From NCBI RefSeq assembly GCF_001700435.1, contig NZ_LYPC01000030.1, positions 1 through 64,000 of the forward strand: a stretch of DNA of 64,000 nt, given 5' to 3'. The notes below the pieces were generated by a model, which was not told where the DNA came from, did not search any database, and was given only the letters and a program-made list of their open reading frames with translations. This DNA is from Paenibacillus pectinilyticus (GTDB lineage: Bacteria; Bacillota; Bacilli; Paenibacillales; NBRC-103111). A program made the position numbers and the translations under genes. Within the stretch, counting starts at the first letter, position 1, and each line of letters begins with the position of its first letter. Of the stretch, positions 44,226-51,983 are shown in pieces.

Positions 44226-44285
44226 ATGAGCTGGGAAAATCAAGCTAACTGTTGTAAGGGTGAAAACAACCCCCCACAACAATAA
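44226..44285 (+). CDS. Candidate 19-residue microprotein
   Basis: MSWENQANCCKGENNPPQQ. AAAGGG (44215-44220) lies 5 nt before the ATG. Hydrophilic, with a CC pair. No homologue recognised. Could be chance; its weight comes from the neighbouring tiny ORFs with equally good sites. Confidence 0.3.
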   Translation: MSWENQANCCKGENNPPQQ

Positions 44286-44386
44286 AGAATCCCTATAACC
44301 ATTCTTTCACTTGAGAGCTCTGCGCCAATATGAGTTAATAGAGATGTAGCCGGCCGGGCTAATTCCTTCGGAAAGGAGTGATCAAG

Positions 44387-44422
44387 GTGATTACAACGCA
44401 AACAGAGGTGATCTCTGCGTAA
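44387..44422 (+). CDS. Candidate 11-residue leader peptide
   Basis: GTG start giving MITTQTEVISA, preceded by a near-perfect ribosome site AAAGGAGTGATC at 8 nt. The coding region itself can fold (CAGAG-GTGAT-CTCTG), and a very stable UUCG hairpin follows at 44442. The pattern resembles an attenuation or translation-coupling leader. Confidence 0.4.
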   Translation: MITTQTEVISA

Positions 44423-44441
44423 GCAGGGGTCACTGTTCCAA

Positions 44442-44461
44442 GCGGGGGCTTCGGCCCTCGC
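44442..44461 (+). other. UUCG-tetraloop hairpin
   Basis: GCGGGGGC-TTCG-GCCCTCGC: 8-bp stem (one G-U) with the stable cUUCGg loop. No T run follows, so it is a structured RNA element rather than a standard terminator. Confidence 0.7.
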
Positions 44462-44479
44462 CTAACTTTAACGAACGAG

Positions 44480-44508
44480 TAGACAGCGAGACGCTTTTTA
44501 CATATAAT
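44480..44508 (+). promoter_or_regulatory. Promoter upstream of the 23-residue microprotein
   Basis: TAGACA (44480-44485), exactly 17 nt, TATAAT (44503-44508). With the terminator at 44709 it defines a transcript of about 215 nt. Confidence 0.75.
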
Positions 44509-44570
44509 GAGAAATGTGAACACGAAGTGAACACACACAAACAAACTTTGGTGAAGGGAGTGTTTTGATA

Positions 44571-44642
44571 ATGAACACAACGACAATGACAATGACAGTA
44601 GCGATGAATGTTGCGGCCGCCGCAGAGGTACTCGTCTCCTAA
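44571..44642 (+). CDS. Candidate 23-residue microprotein
   Basis: Starts MNTTTMTMTVAMNV and ends AAAAEVLVS. AAGGGAGTG lies about 10 nt before the ATG, the promoter at 44480 is upstream and a terminator is downstream, so it is the only reading frame in a short defined transcript. Mildly hydrophobic, no charged residue except one Glu. Start MNTT and end EVLVS echo MITT and EVISA of the 11-residue peptide. Confidence 0.5.
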   Translation: MNTTTMTMTVAMNVAAAAEVLVS

Positions 44643-44708
44643 CTGAATATCATTCGTGGAATAACCGTTCACCTGAATTGTGTATAATTGCATATACAAC
44701 CGACAGGC

Positions 44709-44733
44709 ACGATTATGATCGTGTTTTTTTTAT
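44709..44733 (+). terminator. Terminator of the microprotein transcript
   Basis: CACGAT-TATG-ATCGTG followed by TTTTTTTT. Confidence 0.9.
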
Positions 44734-44767
44734 TCCATTTTTGAGAATGGTAGGAGGTTAAGGGGCG

Positions 44768-44818
44768 ATGAAGATACTCTCTGCAAATCCGTCGAAGTTT
44801 AGCTTTGCGACAATTTGA
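44768..44818 (+). CDS. Candidate 16-residue leader peptide before the CD3324-family gene
   Basis: MKILSANPSKFSFATI, with GGAGG and AGGGG upstream of its ATG. Its stop codon (TGA) overlaps the TGAGGAGG ribosome site of the next gene, so its translation would end right on that site. Confidence 0.45.
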   Translation: MKILSANPSKFSFATI

Positions 44819-44832
44819 GGAGGTTTTCATCC

Positions 44833-45120
44833 ATGAGTTACAAGAACGGGAAAGATGTTCTTCCCCCTAACCTATTAAAACAATTACAAGAATATATCCA
44901 AGGTGAAATCGTATATATCCCTAAGAAAGAGCAGAAACGCGCTGGATGGGGAGAAAATAACGGAACTCGTATCATCATTGAGCGAAGAAACCGTGAGATA
45001 TTCAGACTTTATCAAACCGGATCAACGGTGTTGGAGCTGATCAAGGTGTTTCATTTGTCCGAAGACAGTATCCGCAAAATTATCGTGAAAACACGCGAAT
45101 TAACAGCCAGTCAGGCTTAG
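44833..45120 (+). CDS. CD3324-family small helix-turn-helix protein
   Basis: 95 residues. Closely follows the CD3324-family pattern: MSYKNGKDVLPPNLLKQLQEYIQGEIVYIPKKEQKRAGWGENNG, then ERRNREIFRLYQTGSTVLELIKVFHLSEDSIRKIIVKT, a Mor-like helix-turn-helix. Likely a small DNA-binding regulator with unknown targets. TGAGGAGG lies 10 nt before ATG 44833. A strong terminator follows. Confidence 0.88.
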   Translation: MSYKNGKDVLPPNLLKQLQEYIQGEIVYIPKKEQKRAGWGENNGTRIIIERRNREIFRLYQTGSTVLELIKVFHLSEDSIRKIIVKTRELTASQA

Positions 45121-45121
45121 A

Positions 45122-45153
45122 AGCAGCATCCACCGCGATGCTGCTTTTTTTTT
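45122..45153 (+). terminator. Terminator after the CD3324-family gene
   Basis: AGCAGCATC-CACCGC-GATGCTGCT followed by nine T. Confidence 0.95.
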
Positions 45154-45234
45154 GTAGGTATCACCAGCCTCCACGGCGAAATCATTTATATAGAACAGAG
45201 ACTACGAAGGACGAATGACTAGGAGGGACTTAGG

Positions 45235-45618
45235 ATGATTAGGGTATTTGTGTATGGAACGTTATTGGTCGGGGAGAGCAATCATGGTGTGGTTTCTCCT
45301 TATTTACGGAATGTGCAACCCGGAGCGATCACTGGTCGTTTATATGATGTAGGTCCTTATCCTGCACTTGTACGTACGGAGGATGAACATGTGATTGAAG
45401 GCGAATGGATCGAAGTTACAGAGGATGGTTTAGCCGCGATGGATGTCTTAGAAACGTACTTTGGGCCTGATCATCCAGACAATGAATACGAGCGTATATG
45501 GGTAAAAGACGTCAATGGACAGCAAGAAGGTTGGGTTTATTGCTGGACAAGCCCGCGCGGACTTCAGGAGATTAAAGGTTCGTCTTGGAAAGCTCATCGG
45601 CGCCTAAAGCAGATGTGA
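45235..45618 (+). CDS. Gamma-glutamylcyclotransferase-like protein (AIG2/YtfP family)
   Basis: 127 residues. VFVYGTLLVGESNHG is the YGTL motif that binds the substrate in this fold, and the catalytic acidic residue is expected in EGEWIEV. Family members release 5-oxoproline from gamma-glutamyl compounds or gamma-glutamylamines. A 5-oxoprolinase operon ends 1.2 kb upstream, so a functional link is possible. AGGAGGGAC precedes ATG 45235. Confidence 0.9.
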   Translation: MIRVFVYGTLLVGESNHGVVSPYLRNVQPGAITGRLYDVGPYPALVRTEDEHVIEGEWIEVTEDGLAAMDVLETYFGPDHPDNEYERIWVKDVNGQQEGWVYCWTSPRGLQEIKGSSWKAHRRLKQM

Positions 45619-45707
45619 CTTGTTTCGAGAATTTCCGACATTTTCCTATCTTGCCATGGATGATGATGCTATAATTAATAGTAATTAATGGACTTGAGGA
45701 GATAACC

Positions 45708-46082
45708 ATGTCAGCTTTCAAAATTTTATTAGCCGATGACGAATTAGCACTTCGGTTCCTACTGACAGAAACCTTATCCGATGAGGGATATGTCATTACA
45801 GAGGTTGAAGATGGTCAGCTCGCAATCGACCAGCTTAATAAAGAGACTTATGATTTAATCATTCTTGATTATATGATGCCAGAACGCACAGGTGTCGAGG
45901 TATGTGCATGGTTGAGACAAAGTGATAATGTGAATCGCGATTTGCCCGTTATCCTTTTGACAGCTAAAGCATTGGAGAAAGATAAAGAGAAAGCGAAGGC
46001 AGCAGGCGTCACTACCTATATTGTGAAACCGTTCAGTCCGCTTCAATTATTAGACACCGTTGGTCAGCTGCTGCAGCGCTAG
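45708..46082 (+). CDS. Single-domain response regulator (CheY-like)
   Basis: 124 residues: acidic pocket ADDE, phosphoacceptor D54 (LIILDYMMPERTG), Thr/Lys residues in LLTAKA and VKPFSP. No output domain. GAGGAGA precedes the ATG. It lies 59 nt before the Hpt-REC-GGDEF-REC gene and is the natural phosphate partner for its Hpt domain. Confidence 0.92.
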   Translation: MSAFKILLADDELALRFLLTETLSDEGYVITEVEDGQLAIDQLNKETYDLIILDYMMPERTGVEVCAWLRQSDNVNRDLPVILLTAKALEKDKEKAKAAGVTTYIVKPFSPLQLLDTVGQLLQR

Positions 46083-46141
46083 GTCGAACAAGATGAGGAT
46101 GAAACCGGATTGATTAAGCTTATAAAGGGTGAATGTCTGTA

Positions 46142-47905
46142 ATGAGCCATAGAAATCTAGAGAAATCGAAGGATTCAGGTTCAGAATCTGAACGAGATGC
46201 AAGAATTCTTAAACAAGGAAGAAAGCTGTTTATTCGGGAATTTGAGAAGCAGTTGAACCAGCTTCAATCGCTGCAGGAATCGTTTCAAACGGAGCCTGTT
46301 CGGGAGAAGTTACAACAATGCTATCGGATCGCGCACACCGTCAAAGGCAGTGCCCCCGTTTTCGGCTATGTCAGAATCGGTAAGCTTGCTGAGGATTTGG
46401 TGCGGACATGGGAATGGACGCAAAACTTAGATGGGCAAAGTAATGAGCCACTTCTGGCAACCAATCCTGTACAAGAAAGTATAGAACGAACGGTTGGACT
46501 CTTACACGAATTGCAAATGGAACTGGATATCGGAGTTACGGAAATTCAGATGGATGAGCAGCAGGACACCGCTGGGGTCTCGATGCTGCGATCACTGAAA
46601 AGCCGGATTTTATTAGTAGATGATGATGACGCATTGCGTTCCTATCTGACAAGACGCTTGCAGCTTGATGATTGTGTAGTTGACGAAGCGGCCGATGTCG
46701 AATCTGCGAAGAGATTGCTTCGTGAGCATACGTATGATTTAGTGACCCTGGATCTGATGATGCATCCACAGTCAGGCTATGAGTTATTTGAGTTTTTGAA
46801 GGAAGATCCTACACTCAAATGGCTGCCGCTCATTGTTTTATCGGGACGGGATGATTTAAGTGATAAAGTACGCTGCTTCCACCTAGGTGCCGATGACTAC
46901 GTTACGAAGCCATTCCAGTATGAAGAGCTGGCAGCGCGTATCTATGGACTGCTCAAGCGGACCAAAAATTTTGAACAATTGGCGTTCCGTGATCCGTTGA
47001 CAGGGGTTTTCAACCGGCGCTACTTCGACCTGCAGATTGGATTAGAGCTGCAGCGGATTGAGCGTTATCCGGCACCCATTTCTCTCGTTTTTATCGATAT
47101 TGACAGCTTCAAAAAGGTGAATGATACGTATGGGCATCATGTAGGGGATTTGGTACTGCAAGGCTTAGCTCATTTACTTCAGGTGAATTTACGTTCCACA
47201 GACCTGCTTGCGCGATTCGGCGGGGAAGAGTTCGTGATTGCGCTGCCGAATACAACCGTGGATCAAGGACTAGGCATTATGCAAGATATTCTTGAAAAGG
47301 TGCGCCAGAACCCAGTGGCCCAGAACGAGGGGCAGACGTTCTCAATCACCTTCTCAGCGGGTGTTGCTGAATGGCAAGTTGGTATGATGATCCCGGAGTG
47401 GGTTGATAAGGCTGATGATGCGATGTATCAAGCGAAGCAGCAAGGTAAGAATCGCATTGTACGAGCCGATCTAGAGGATGAGGGTGCACAATTCACGAAG
47501 CTTGTCGCGCATGCTCATGCACAGCTGCACAAGAAAAAGCTCCTGATCGTTGATGATGATGCCATTTTACGTGCGATTCTAATTTCACAGTTAGAGCATT
47601 TACCGATAAGCATTACACAAGCTTCTGATGGTGAGCAAGCTTGGAACGTATTGAATGAGCAAGCCTTCGACGCTTGTATTCTCGACGGTGTTTTGCCAAG
47701 ACTAGATGGGTTTACACTGTTGGAGAAGATCAAATCGGATTCGGATTCGCGCTTGAAGGATTTGAAAGTGCTCATGCTTTCTGGGAAGAAGAAGGAGTCG
47801 GACGTGGCCAAAGGCATTCAATTGGGAGCCGATGATTATATGACTAAGCCGTTCTCCCTCGTGGAGCTGGAAGCTCGCATGAAAGCATTAATGAAACTTG
47901 AATAA
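46142..47905 (+). CDS. Hpt-REC-GGDEF-REC hybrid signalling protein (diguanylate cyclase)
   Basis: 587 residues. Domains in order: Hpt with H65 (AHTVKGSA) at ~25-115; receiver at ~155-275 (ILLVDDDD, TLDLMMHP); GGDEF domain at ~285-450 with intact active site GGEEF and an RxxD inhibitory site (RSTD) five residues before it; second receiver at ~465-587 (LLIVDDD, CILDGVLP). It should make cyclic-di-GMP under phosphorelay control. ATG 46142 follows AAAGGGTGA by 9 nt. A terminator follows. Confidence 0.92.
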   Translation: MSHRNLEKSKDSGSESERDARILKQGRKLFIREFEKQLNQLQSLQESFQTEPVREKLQQCYRIAHTVKGSAPVFGYVRIGKLAEDLVRTWEWTQNLDGQSNEPLLATNPVQESIERTVGLLHELQMELDIGVTEIQMDEQQDTAGVSMLRSLKSRILLVDDDDALRSYLTRRLQLDDCVVDEAADVESAKRLLREHTYDLVTLDLMMHPQSGYELFEFLKEDPTLKWLPLIVLSGRDDLSDKVRCFHLGADDYVTKPFQYEELAARIYGLLKRTKNFEQLAFRDPLTGVFNRRYFDLQIGLELQRIERYPAPISLVFIDIDSFKKVNDTYGHHVGDLVLQGLAHLLQVNLRSTDLLARFGGEEFVIALPNTTVDQGLGIMQDILEKVRQNPVAQNEGQTFSITFSAGVAEWQVGMMIPEWVDKADDAMYQAKQQGKNRIVRADLEDEGAQFTKLVAHAHAQLHKKKLLIVDDDAILRAILISQLEHLPISITQASDGEQAWNVLNEQAFDACILDGVLPRLDGFTLLEKIKSDSDSRLKDLKVLMLSGKKKESDVAKGIQLGADDYMTKPFSLVELEARMKALMKLE

Positions 47906-47908
47906 GAC

Positions 47909-47939
47909 GCAGAGGGGCCAAGTGCCTCTCTTTTTTTAT
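47909..47939 (+). terminator. Terminator after the GGDEF gene
   Basis: GAGGGGC-CAAGT-GCCTCTC (one G-U) followed by TTTTTTT. Confidence 0.85.
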
Positions 47940-48046
47940 TTTGTTGACGAAATGTAACAGTTCCTCCTTGTTTGAGGTTTGCGACTTCTCCGCTTTCTGC
48001 TACAGTAGGAATATAGAGTTAGGCTACAGACGAAGGAGTAAGATGA

Positions 48047-48547
48047 ATGTCGGATAAAGATAGTTTGGTCCGTTTCGGTATTTCCATGCCGCAATCCTTA
48101 ATCGAGCAATTTGACCGGCTTATCGCGTTGCAAGGGTATGATAATCGCTCGGAGGCTATCCGAGATTTGGCGCGTAAAGCGCTGTTAACATCAAGCAGCA
48201 TGCAGCCGAATGAAATGGTTGCTGGCACCATAGTGATGGTGTATGACCATGAAATTAGAGATTTGCCGATTACACTGATGGAGCTTCAGCACGACTATCA
48301 CCAGGCGATCATTTCGACGATGCATATCCATTTAAACCATCAGCAATGCTTGGAAATACTCGTTGTGCGTGGAGAAGTCCAGAAGCTGCGGGAGCTACAA
48401 CAGCGGATTCAAGTGTTAAAAGGTGTGGGCTATGCGGAGTTATCCGTTACTCATGTGGACGAGCATAGTCATAGCCATAACCATAGCCATAGTCATGGAC
48501 ACAACCACGATCATCACGATTCTGGCAAGCCATCTACACAGGAGTAG
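48047..48547 (+). CDS. nikR: Nickel-responsive regulator NikR with a histidine-rich tail
   Basis: 166 residues. N-terminal ribbon-helix-helix (VRFGISMPQSLIEQFDRLIA, RSEAIRDLARKAL) and C-terminal ACT-like nickel domain. Nickel ligands are kept with E. coli NikR spacing: H82, H93, H95, C101. Residues 140-157 add a tail with ten histidines (HSHSHNHSHSHGHNHDHH), absent from E. coli NikR. It should repress nickel uptake when nickel is plentiful; the NiCoT gene at 33120 carries a matching operator. Start ATG 48047 after GAAGGAG. Confidence 0.94.
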   Translation: MSDKDSLVRFGISMPQSLIEQFDRLIALQGYDNRSEAIRDLARKALLTSSSMQPNEMVAGTIVMVYDHEIRDLPITLMELQHDYHQAIISTMHIHLNHQQCLEILVVRGEVQKLRELQQRIQVLKGVGYAELSVTHVDEHSHSHNHSHSHGHNHDHHDSGKPSTQE

Positions 48548-48598
48548 AATTCGTAGTTCAACTTTATTTTTGCTAAAATAAGGACATGGAGGTGCGTT

Positions 48599-49003
48599 AT
48601 GTCTGAGAAGAAATGGTTCTCTTTGGAAGAGGCCAATGGTTTATTGCCTTTTGTGGATCAGGAATTGAAGAAGATGCAAGCCTTGAAGAGTGATTTTGAG
48701 GACAAATATATGGAATTACGCCATATGAAAAATGCCCACGCGGAAAAGCCTGGAACGGAGAAGGATCCGTTTTTTGTCATGGAAGCTGCGCTTGAATTTT
48801 TGCAAATTGAGGCCCGTGGACTCATTCAAAGCTTTGCCAAGACGGGGATTGAACTGAAGGACATAGATACGGGACTTGTGGATTTTCCCGCTATGATGAA
48901 TGGACAAGAAGTGCTGCTTTGTTGGAAGCAAGGAGAGGATCGGATTCGTTATTATCACGGGGAGCAAGATGGTTTTGCTGGCCGTAGACCGATTGCGGAA
49001 TAG
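48599..49003 (+). CDS. DUF2203-family protein
   Basis: 134 residues. WFSLEEANGLLPFVDQELKKM at the start and FPAMMNGQEVLLCWKQGEDRIRYYHGEQDGFAGRRPI at the end match DUF2203. Function unknown; the middle is a charged helix pair. GGAGG lies before ATG 48599. The next gene starts 10 nt later, so it may be co-transcribed with the copper protein gene. Confidence 0.9.
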   Translation: MSEKKWFSLEEANGLLPFVDQELKKMQALKSDFEDKYMELRHMKNAHAEKPGTEKDPFFVMEAALEFLQIEARGLIQSFAKTGIELKDIDTGLVDFPAMMNGQEVLLCWKQGEDRIRYYHGEQDGFAGRRPIAE

Positions 49004-49013
49004 AGGGATGGGG

Positions 49014-50666
49014 ATGCAACTAAGTAACCAACGAACGAGGAAGTGGTTTCTGCGATTGCCCGCCTGCTTGTTTGCAGTCATAGCGTTGATGATCATGAGC
49101 GCTGTTATTGCGCCGCAATCAGCCTCTGCGCACGCTTCCGTCGTGGAAGAGAAGCCGGAAGCAGGTGCGAAGCTGGAGAGCTCACCTGCGCAAGTATCTG
49201 TCACGTTCAATGAACAATTGGATAGTGGACTCTTCTATATCAAAGTGTATGACCATAGCGGAACGGAGATCACAGACCGCAAAGCACAGATGAATAAGGG
49301 TCAGACAGGCATTGTACTTGATTTGCCTAAGTTAGCTGAGGGTGTGTACTTGATCAGTTATCACGTTATCTCAGCAGACGGTCATCCCGTTGGCGGAAGT
49401 TATCCGATTACGGTCGGTAATCCCCCACAGGAGGATATCCTTGATGTGCCAACCGCGCATACAGGACATGATCATGGTTCAGGTCCACTTACGACCAAGG
49501 GCTTGCTGCAATACGCCTCGCGAGGCCTATGGTTCCTGATGATATTAGCATTGACCGGATGGGCATTTTGGCTGCGTTTAGCGAAAGTACAGAATGTTGA
49601 ATCACGGAAACTGCTCTCTGGCTGGACGCTCAATCTGCAACGTGCCCATATCGTTGCCTTACTGCTGCTTATTTTTACCCATATTGAGGACCTCTTGGGT
49701 GGCGGCGGTGTCGATGAAGTGTGGCAGCTGCTGACCTCTACGAACATCGGGATTTCGTGGGTACTGCTGCTCGTGTTATCCTTCCTGGGATTTGTTCTGG
49801 TCGGCCGCTTCGCATGGGTGGACATTATATGGGCTTTGGCGCTATTGGGGGTCAAAAGCTTTAGCGGTCACGCGGCCTCTTTTTCACCGCTGTGGGCGAC
49901 AATCGGGCTGGACTTTGTTCACCTTGTTGCCGCAGCATGCTGGGTCGGTGGACTCATCCTGCTATACGCGAAATGGCGGCAAGACAGGGCGAATATCGGC
50001 ACCTATATGCAAAAATTTTCGAAATTTGCCCTTGTCTCGATTGTTATTTTGACCATCTCAGGGTCGATATCAGTCTTGTTATTCCTGCCGAATCTGCACT
50101 ACTTGTTGTACACAACATGGGGCATTCTCATCCTTGTCAAAGTAGGCGTGGTCGTGCTCGTCGCACTGATCGGTTTCGTCATTCGCCTCTTCCTGCGCAA
50201 AAAGAAAGTGAATCAATCGATCAGCTGGGTGAAGCTGGATATGTCTCTCATGGTCGTTATCGTCGCGCTAGTCGGTATCCTCACTTATATGGCGCCAATC
50301 CCATCGAATGAGCCGCTGCAGTGGCATCAGATGGGAGAGAAAGTTCACGTATCGGTTGATATTACGCCTAAAGTACCTGGAAACAATGCTTTTGTAGCCA
50401 AGGTTTGGCTGCCAGAGAAATCAGGTCAACCGAAGCAAGTTCTGTTGATTATGCATAATAAGGACGACGAAGAAATCGCTCCGATTTCGGTGCCATTAAC
50501 CCTTTACACCGATAATACAGAGGAAGAATCGTACGGCTTCGCCAAGTTCAGCTATAAATCGGAGGGCGCCTACCTGCCGTTTAGAGGGAATTGGGAGCTT
50601 GAAATGCGTGTGATGGATTCGGACGATAACGAGACGGTCTATACCAAAGATTTCATGGTGTATTAA
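49014..50666 (+). CDS. ycnJ: CopC-CopD fusion copper protein (YcnJ-type)
   Basis: 550 residues. Sec signal ending SASAH, so the mature chain begins with the copper-binding His of a CopC domain (AHASVVEEKPEAGA...HVISADGHPVGGSY), then a CopD membrane domain with about eight helices, and a C-terminal beta domain (VHVSVDITPKVPGNNAFVAKVWL). In B. subtilis YcnJ imports copper under limitation. ATG 49014 has GAGGG 6 nt upstream; longer frames overlap the DUF2203 gene. Confidence 0.92.
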   Translation: MQLSNQRTRKWFLRLPACLFAVIALMIMSAVIAPQSASAHASVVEEKPEAGAKLESSPAQVSVTFNEQLDSGLFYIKVYDHSGTEITDRKAQMNKGQTGIVLDLPKLAEGVYLISYHVISADGHPVGGSYPITVGNPPQEDILDVPTAHTGHDHGSGPLTTKGLLQYASRGLWFLMILALTGWAFWLRLAKVQNVESRKLLSGWTLNLQRAHIVALLLLIFTHIEDLLGGGGVDEVWQLLTSTNIGISWVLLLVLSFLGFVLVGRFAWVDIIWALALLGVKSFSGHAASFSPLWATIGLDFVHLVAAACWVGGLILLYAKWRQDRANIGTYMQKFSKFALVSIVILTISGSISVLLFLPNLHYLLYTTWGILILVKVGVVVLVALIGFVIRLFLRKKKVNQSISWVKLDMSLMVVIVALVGILTYMAPIPSNEPLQWHQMGEKVHVSVDITPKVPGNNAFVAKVWLPEKSGQPKQVLLIMHNKDDEEIAPISVPLTLYTDNTEEESYGFAKFSYKSEGAYLPFRGNWELEMRVMDSDDNETVYTKDFMVY

Positions 50667-50717
50667 TTCGGAACTTGGCATAGCGTTGGAAACGTGTAAA
50701 GAAAGGGTGGATCGAAC

Positions 50718-50903
50718 ATGGCTTGGATTCAAATCCTTGATAGAGAACATGTATCAGTCAAACTCGATAATCAAGATGATACGGCTTTAATTGAAATCAA
50801 TGATGGTGGTATTTCACCGAACTATGTGACCATTCGCTTGCGTGAACATGAGGTCGATGAATTGATCGAAGCCCTGCAACGCGTGAAACAATCGATTCGA
50901 TAA
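50718..50903 (+). CDS. Small protein of unknown function
   Basis: 61 residues, AAAGGGTGG upstream of the ATG. Pattern of a compact alpha/beta domain: WIQILDREHVSVKLDNQDDTALIEIND then a C-terminal helix REHEVDELIEALQRVKQSI. Not recognised. Lies 51 nt after the copper protein gene and just before a terminator. Confidence 0.65.
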   Translation: MAWIQILDREHVSVKLDNQDDTALIEINDGGISPNYVTIRLREHEVDELIEALQRVKQSIR

Positions 50904-50918
50904 TGGTAAAATGACGAG

Positions 50919-50970
50919 AAAAAACCTTCCCCCTGTAGCTGCCATTGCAGCAAGTGGGAAGGTTTTTTTG
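50919..50970. terminator. Bidirectional terminator upstream of the glsA end
   Basis: AAAAAACCTTCCC and GGGAAGGTTTTTTT pair with an inner GCTGCCATTGCAGC hairpin. Confidence 0.92.
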
Positions 50971-51005
50971 GTTGATGCCGGCACCGTAAGGCAGCACCGG
51001 ATCCG

Positions 51006-51959
51006 CTAGAACAAGCTCCAATCGAATTCTTGGGACAGAATGCCAAGCAGATGAACACCAGCGGTGCTGTTACCCTTGCGGTTCAGCGCGGGCCCGACAA
51101 GACCGATGCCATAGTGGCCGGGCACCATCGTCAAGATGCTGCCGGACACCCCGCTCTTCGCGGGCAGCCCGACATTCATGGCGAATTCGCCAGAGGCATT
51201 GTACATGCCGCAGGTGAACATGAAGGTCTTGGCGATTTGCACGAAGCGCCGCGGGATCAGGCGTTGATTCCGAATCGGATCTACACCATTATGTGCGAGT
51301 ACAAGAGCCATCCGTGCAAGATCCGTGCAGTTCACTTCGATGGAGCAATGGCTGAAATACACACGAAGGACATCATCCACTTCTCGGTCCAAGACGCCGT
51401 TATCCTTGAGGAAGTAAGCCAAGGAACGATTGCGGTGGGCTGTATCGGATTCGGATTTGAACACATTCTGATTGATGGTAAGGGAGGGGTTATCCGCAAT
51501 TTCCCGGAAGAAACTTAGGATTCGCTCCACTTGTGTGTCCGTGCTATCGCCGGCAATTAAGGAGGAGATGGCAATAGCTCCAGCATTAATTAAAGGATTG
51601 AAAGGTATGCCAGGCTCGACCAACTCAAGCTTCAACATGGAGTTAAAGTCATCGCCGGTCGGTTCCATGCCTACTTTGGAGAATACAACGTCTTCGCCAT
51701 TATCCATAAGCGCCAGAATCAAGGTAAATACTTTAGAAATACTTTGCAGCGTGAAGCGAAAATCAGAATCACCAGCCAAGCAAGTATTTCCCTCGCTATC
51801 CATGATACAAATACCGAGAATATCGGCTGGAGCGTTCGCTAGTTCGGGAATATAGGAAGCGACATGTCCTTCAGAGGTATGCGTTTTGCTACTAGCAACC
51901 CATTCATCGATATGTGCATTCAGTTGCTTCCAGGTAGCCTCGTGCTGTTCGTGACGCAT
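51006..51959 (-). CDS. glsA: Glutaminase
   Basis: 317 residues. Beta-lactamase-like serine glutaminase converting glutamine to glutamate and ammonia. Catalytic S73-x-x-K76 (LQSISKVF), GMEPTGDDFNS, PFNPLINAGAIA and MVPGHYGIGL are family hallmarks. AAGGAAGGA lies 12 nt before ATG 51959. The aldo/keto reductase gene ends 24 nt upstream, so the two may share a transcript. Confidence 0.96.
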   Translation of the reverse strand: MRHEQHEATWKQLNAHIDEWVASSKTHTSEGHVASYIPELANAPADILGICIMDSEGNTCLAGDSDFRFTLQSISKVFTLILALMDNGEDVVFSKVGMEPTGDDFNSMLKLELVEPGIPFNPLINAGAIAISSLIAGDSTDTQVERILSFFREIADNPSLTINQNVFKSESDTAHRNRSLAYFLKDNGVLDREVDDVLRVYFSHCSIEVNCTDLARMALVLAHNGVDPIRNQRLIPRRFVQIAKTFMFTCGMYNASGEFAMNVGLPAKSGVSGSILTMVPGHYGIGLVGPALNRKGNSTAGVHLLGILSQEFDWSLF

Positions 51960-51983
51960 GGTGAAGTCAGTCCTTCCTTCTGT

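Noticed and set aside
44359..44699. Minus-strand open frames of 77 and 89 residues in the tiny-ORF gap
   Set aside because: No ribosome sites, low-complexity His/Cys/Arg strings, and opposed to a clear plus-strand promoter and terminator.
48716..49210. 164-residue minus-strand open frame
   Set aside because: Antisense to the DUF2203 and CopC-CopD genes; composition is not protein-like.
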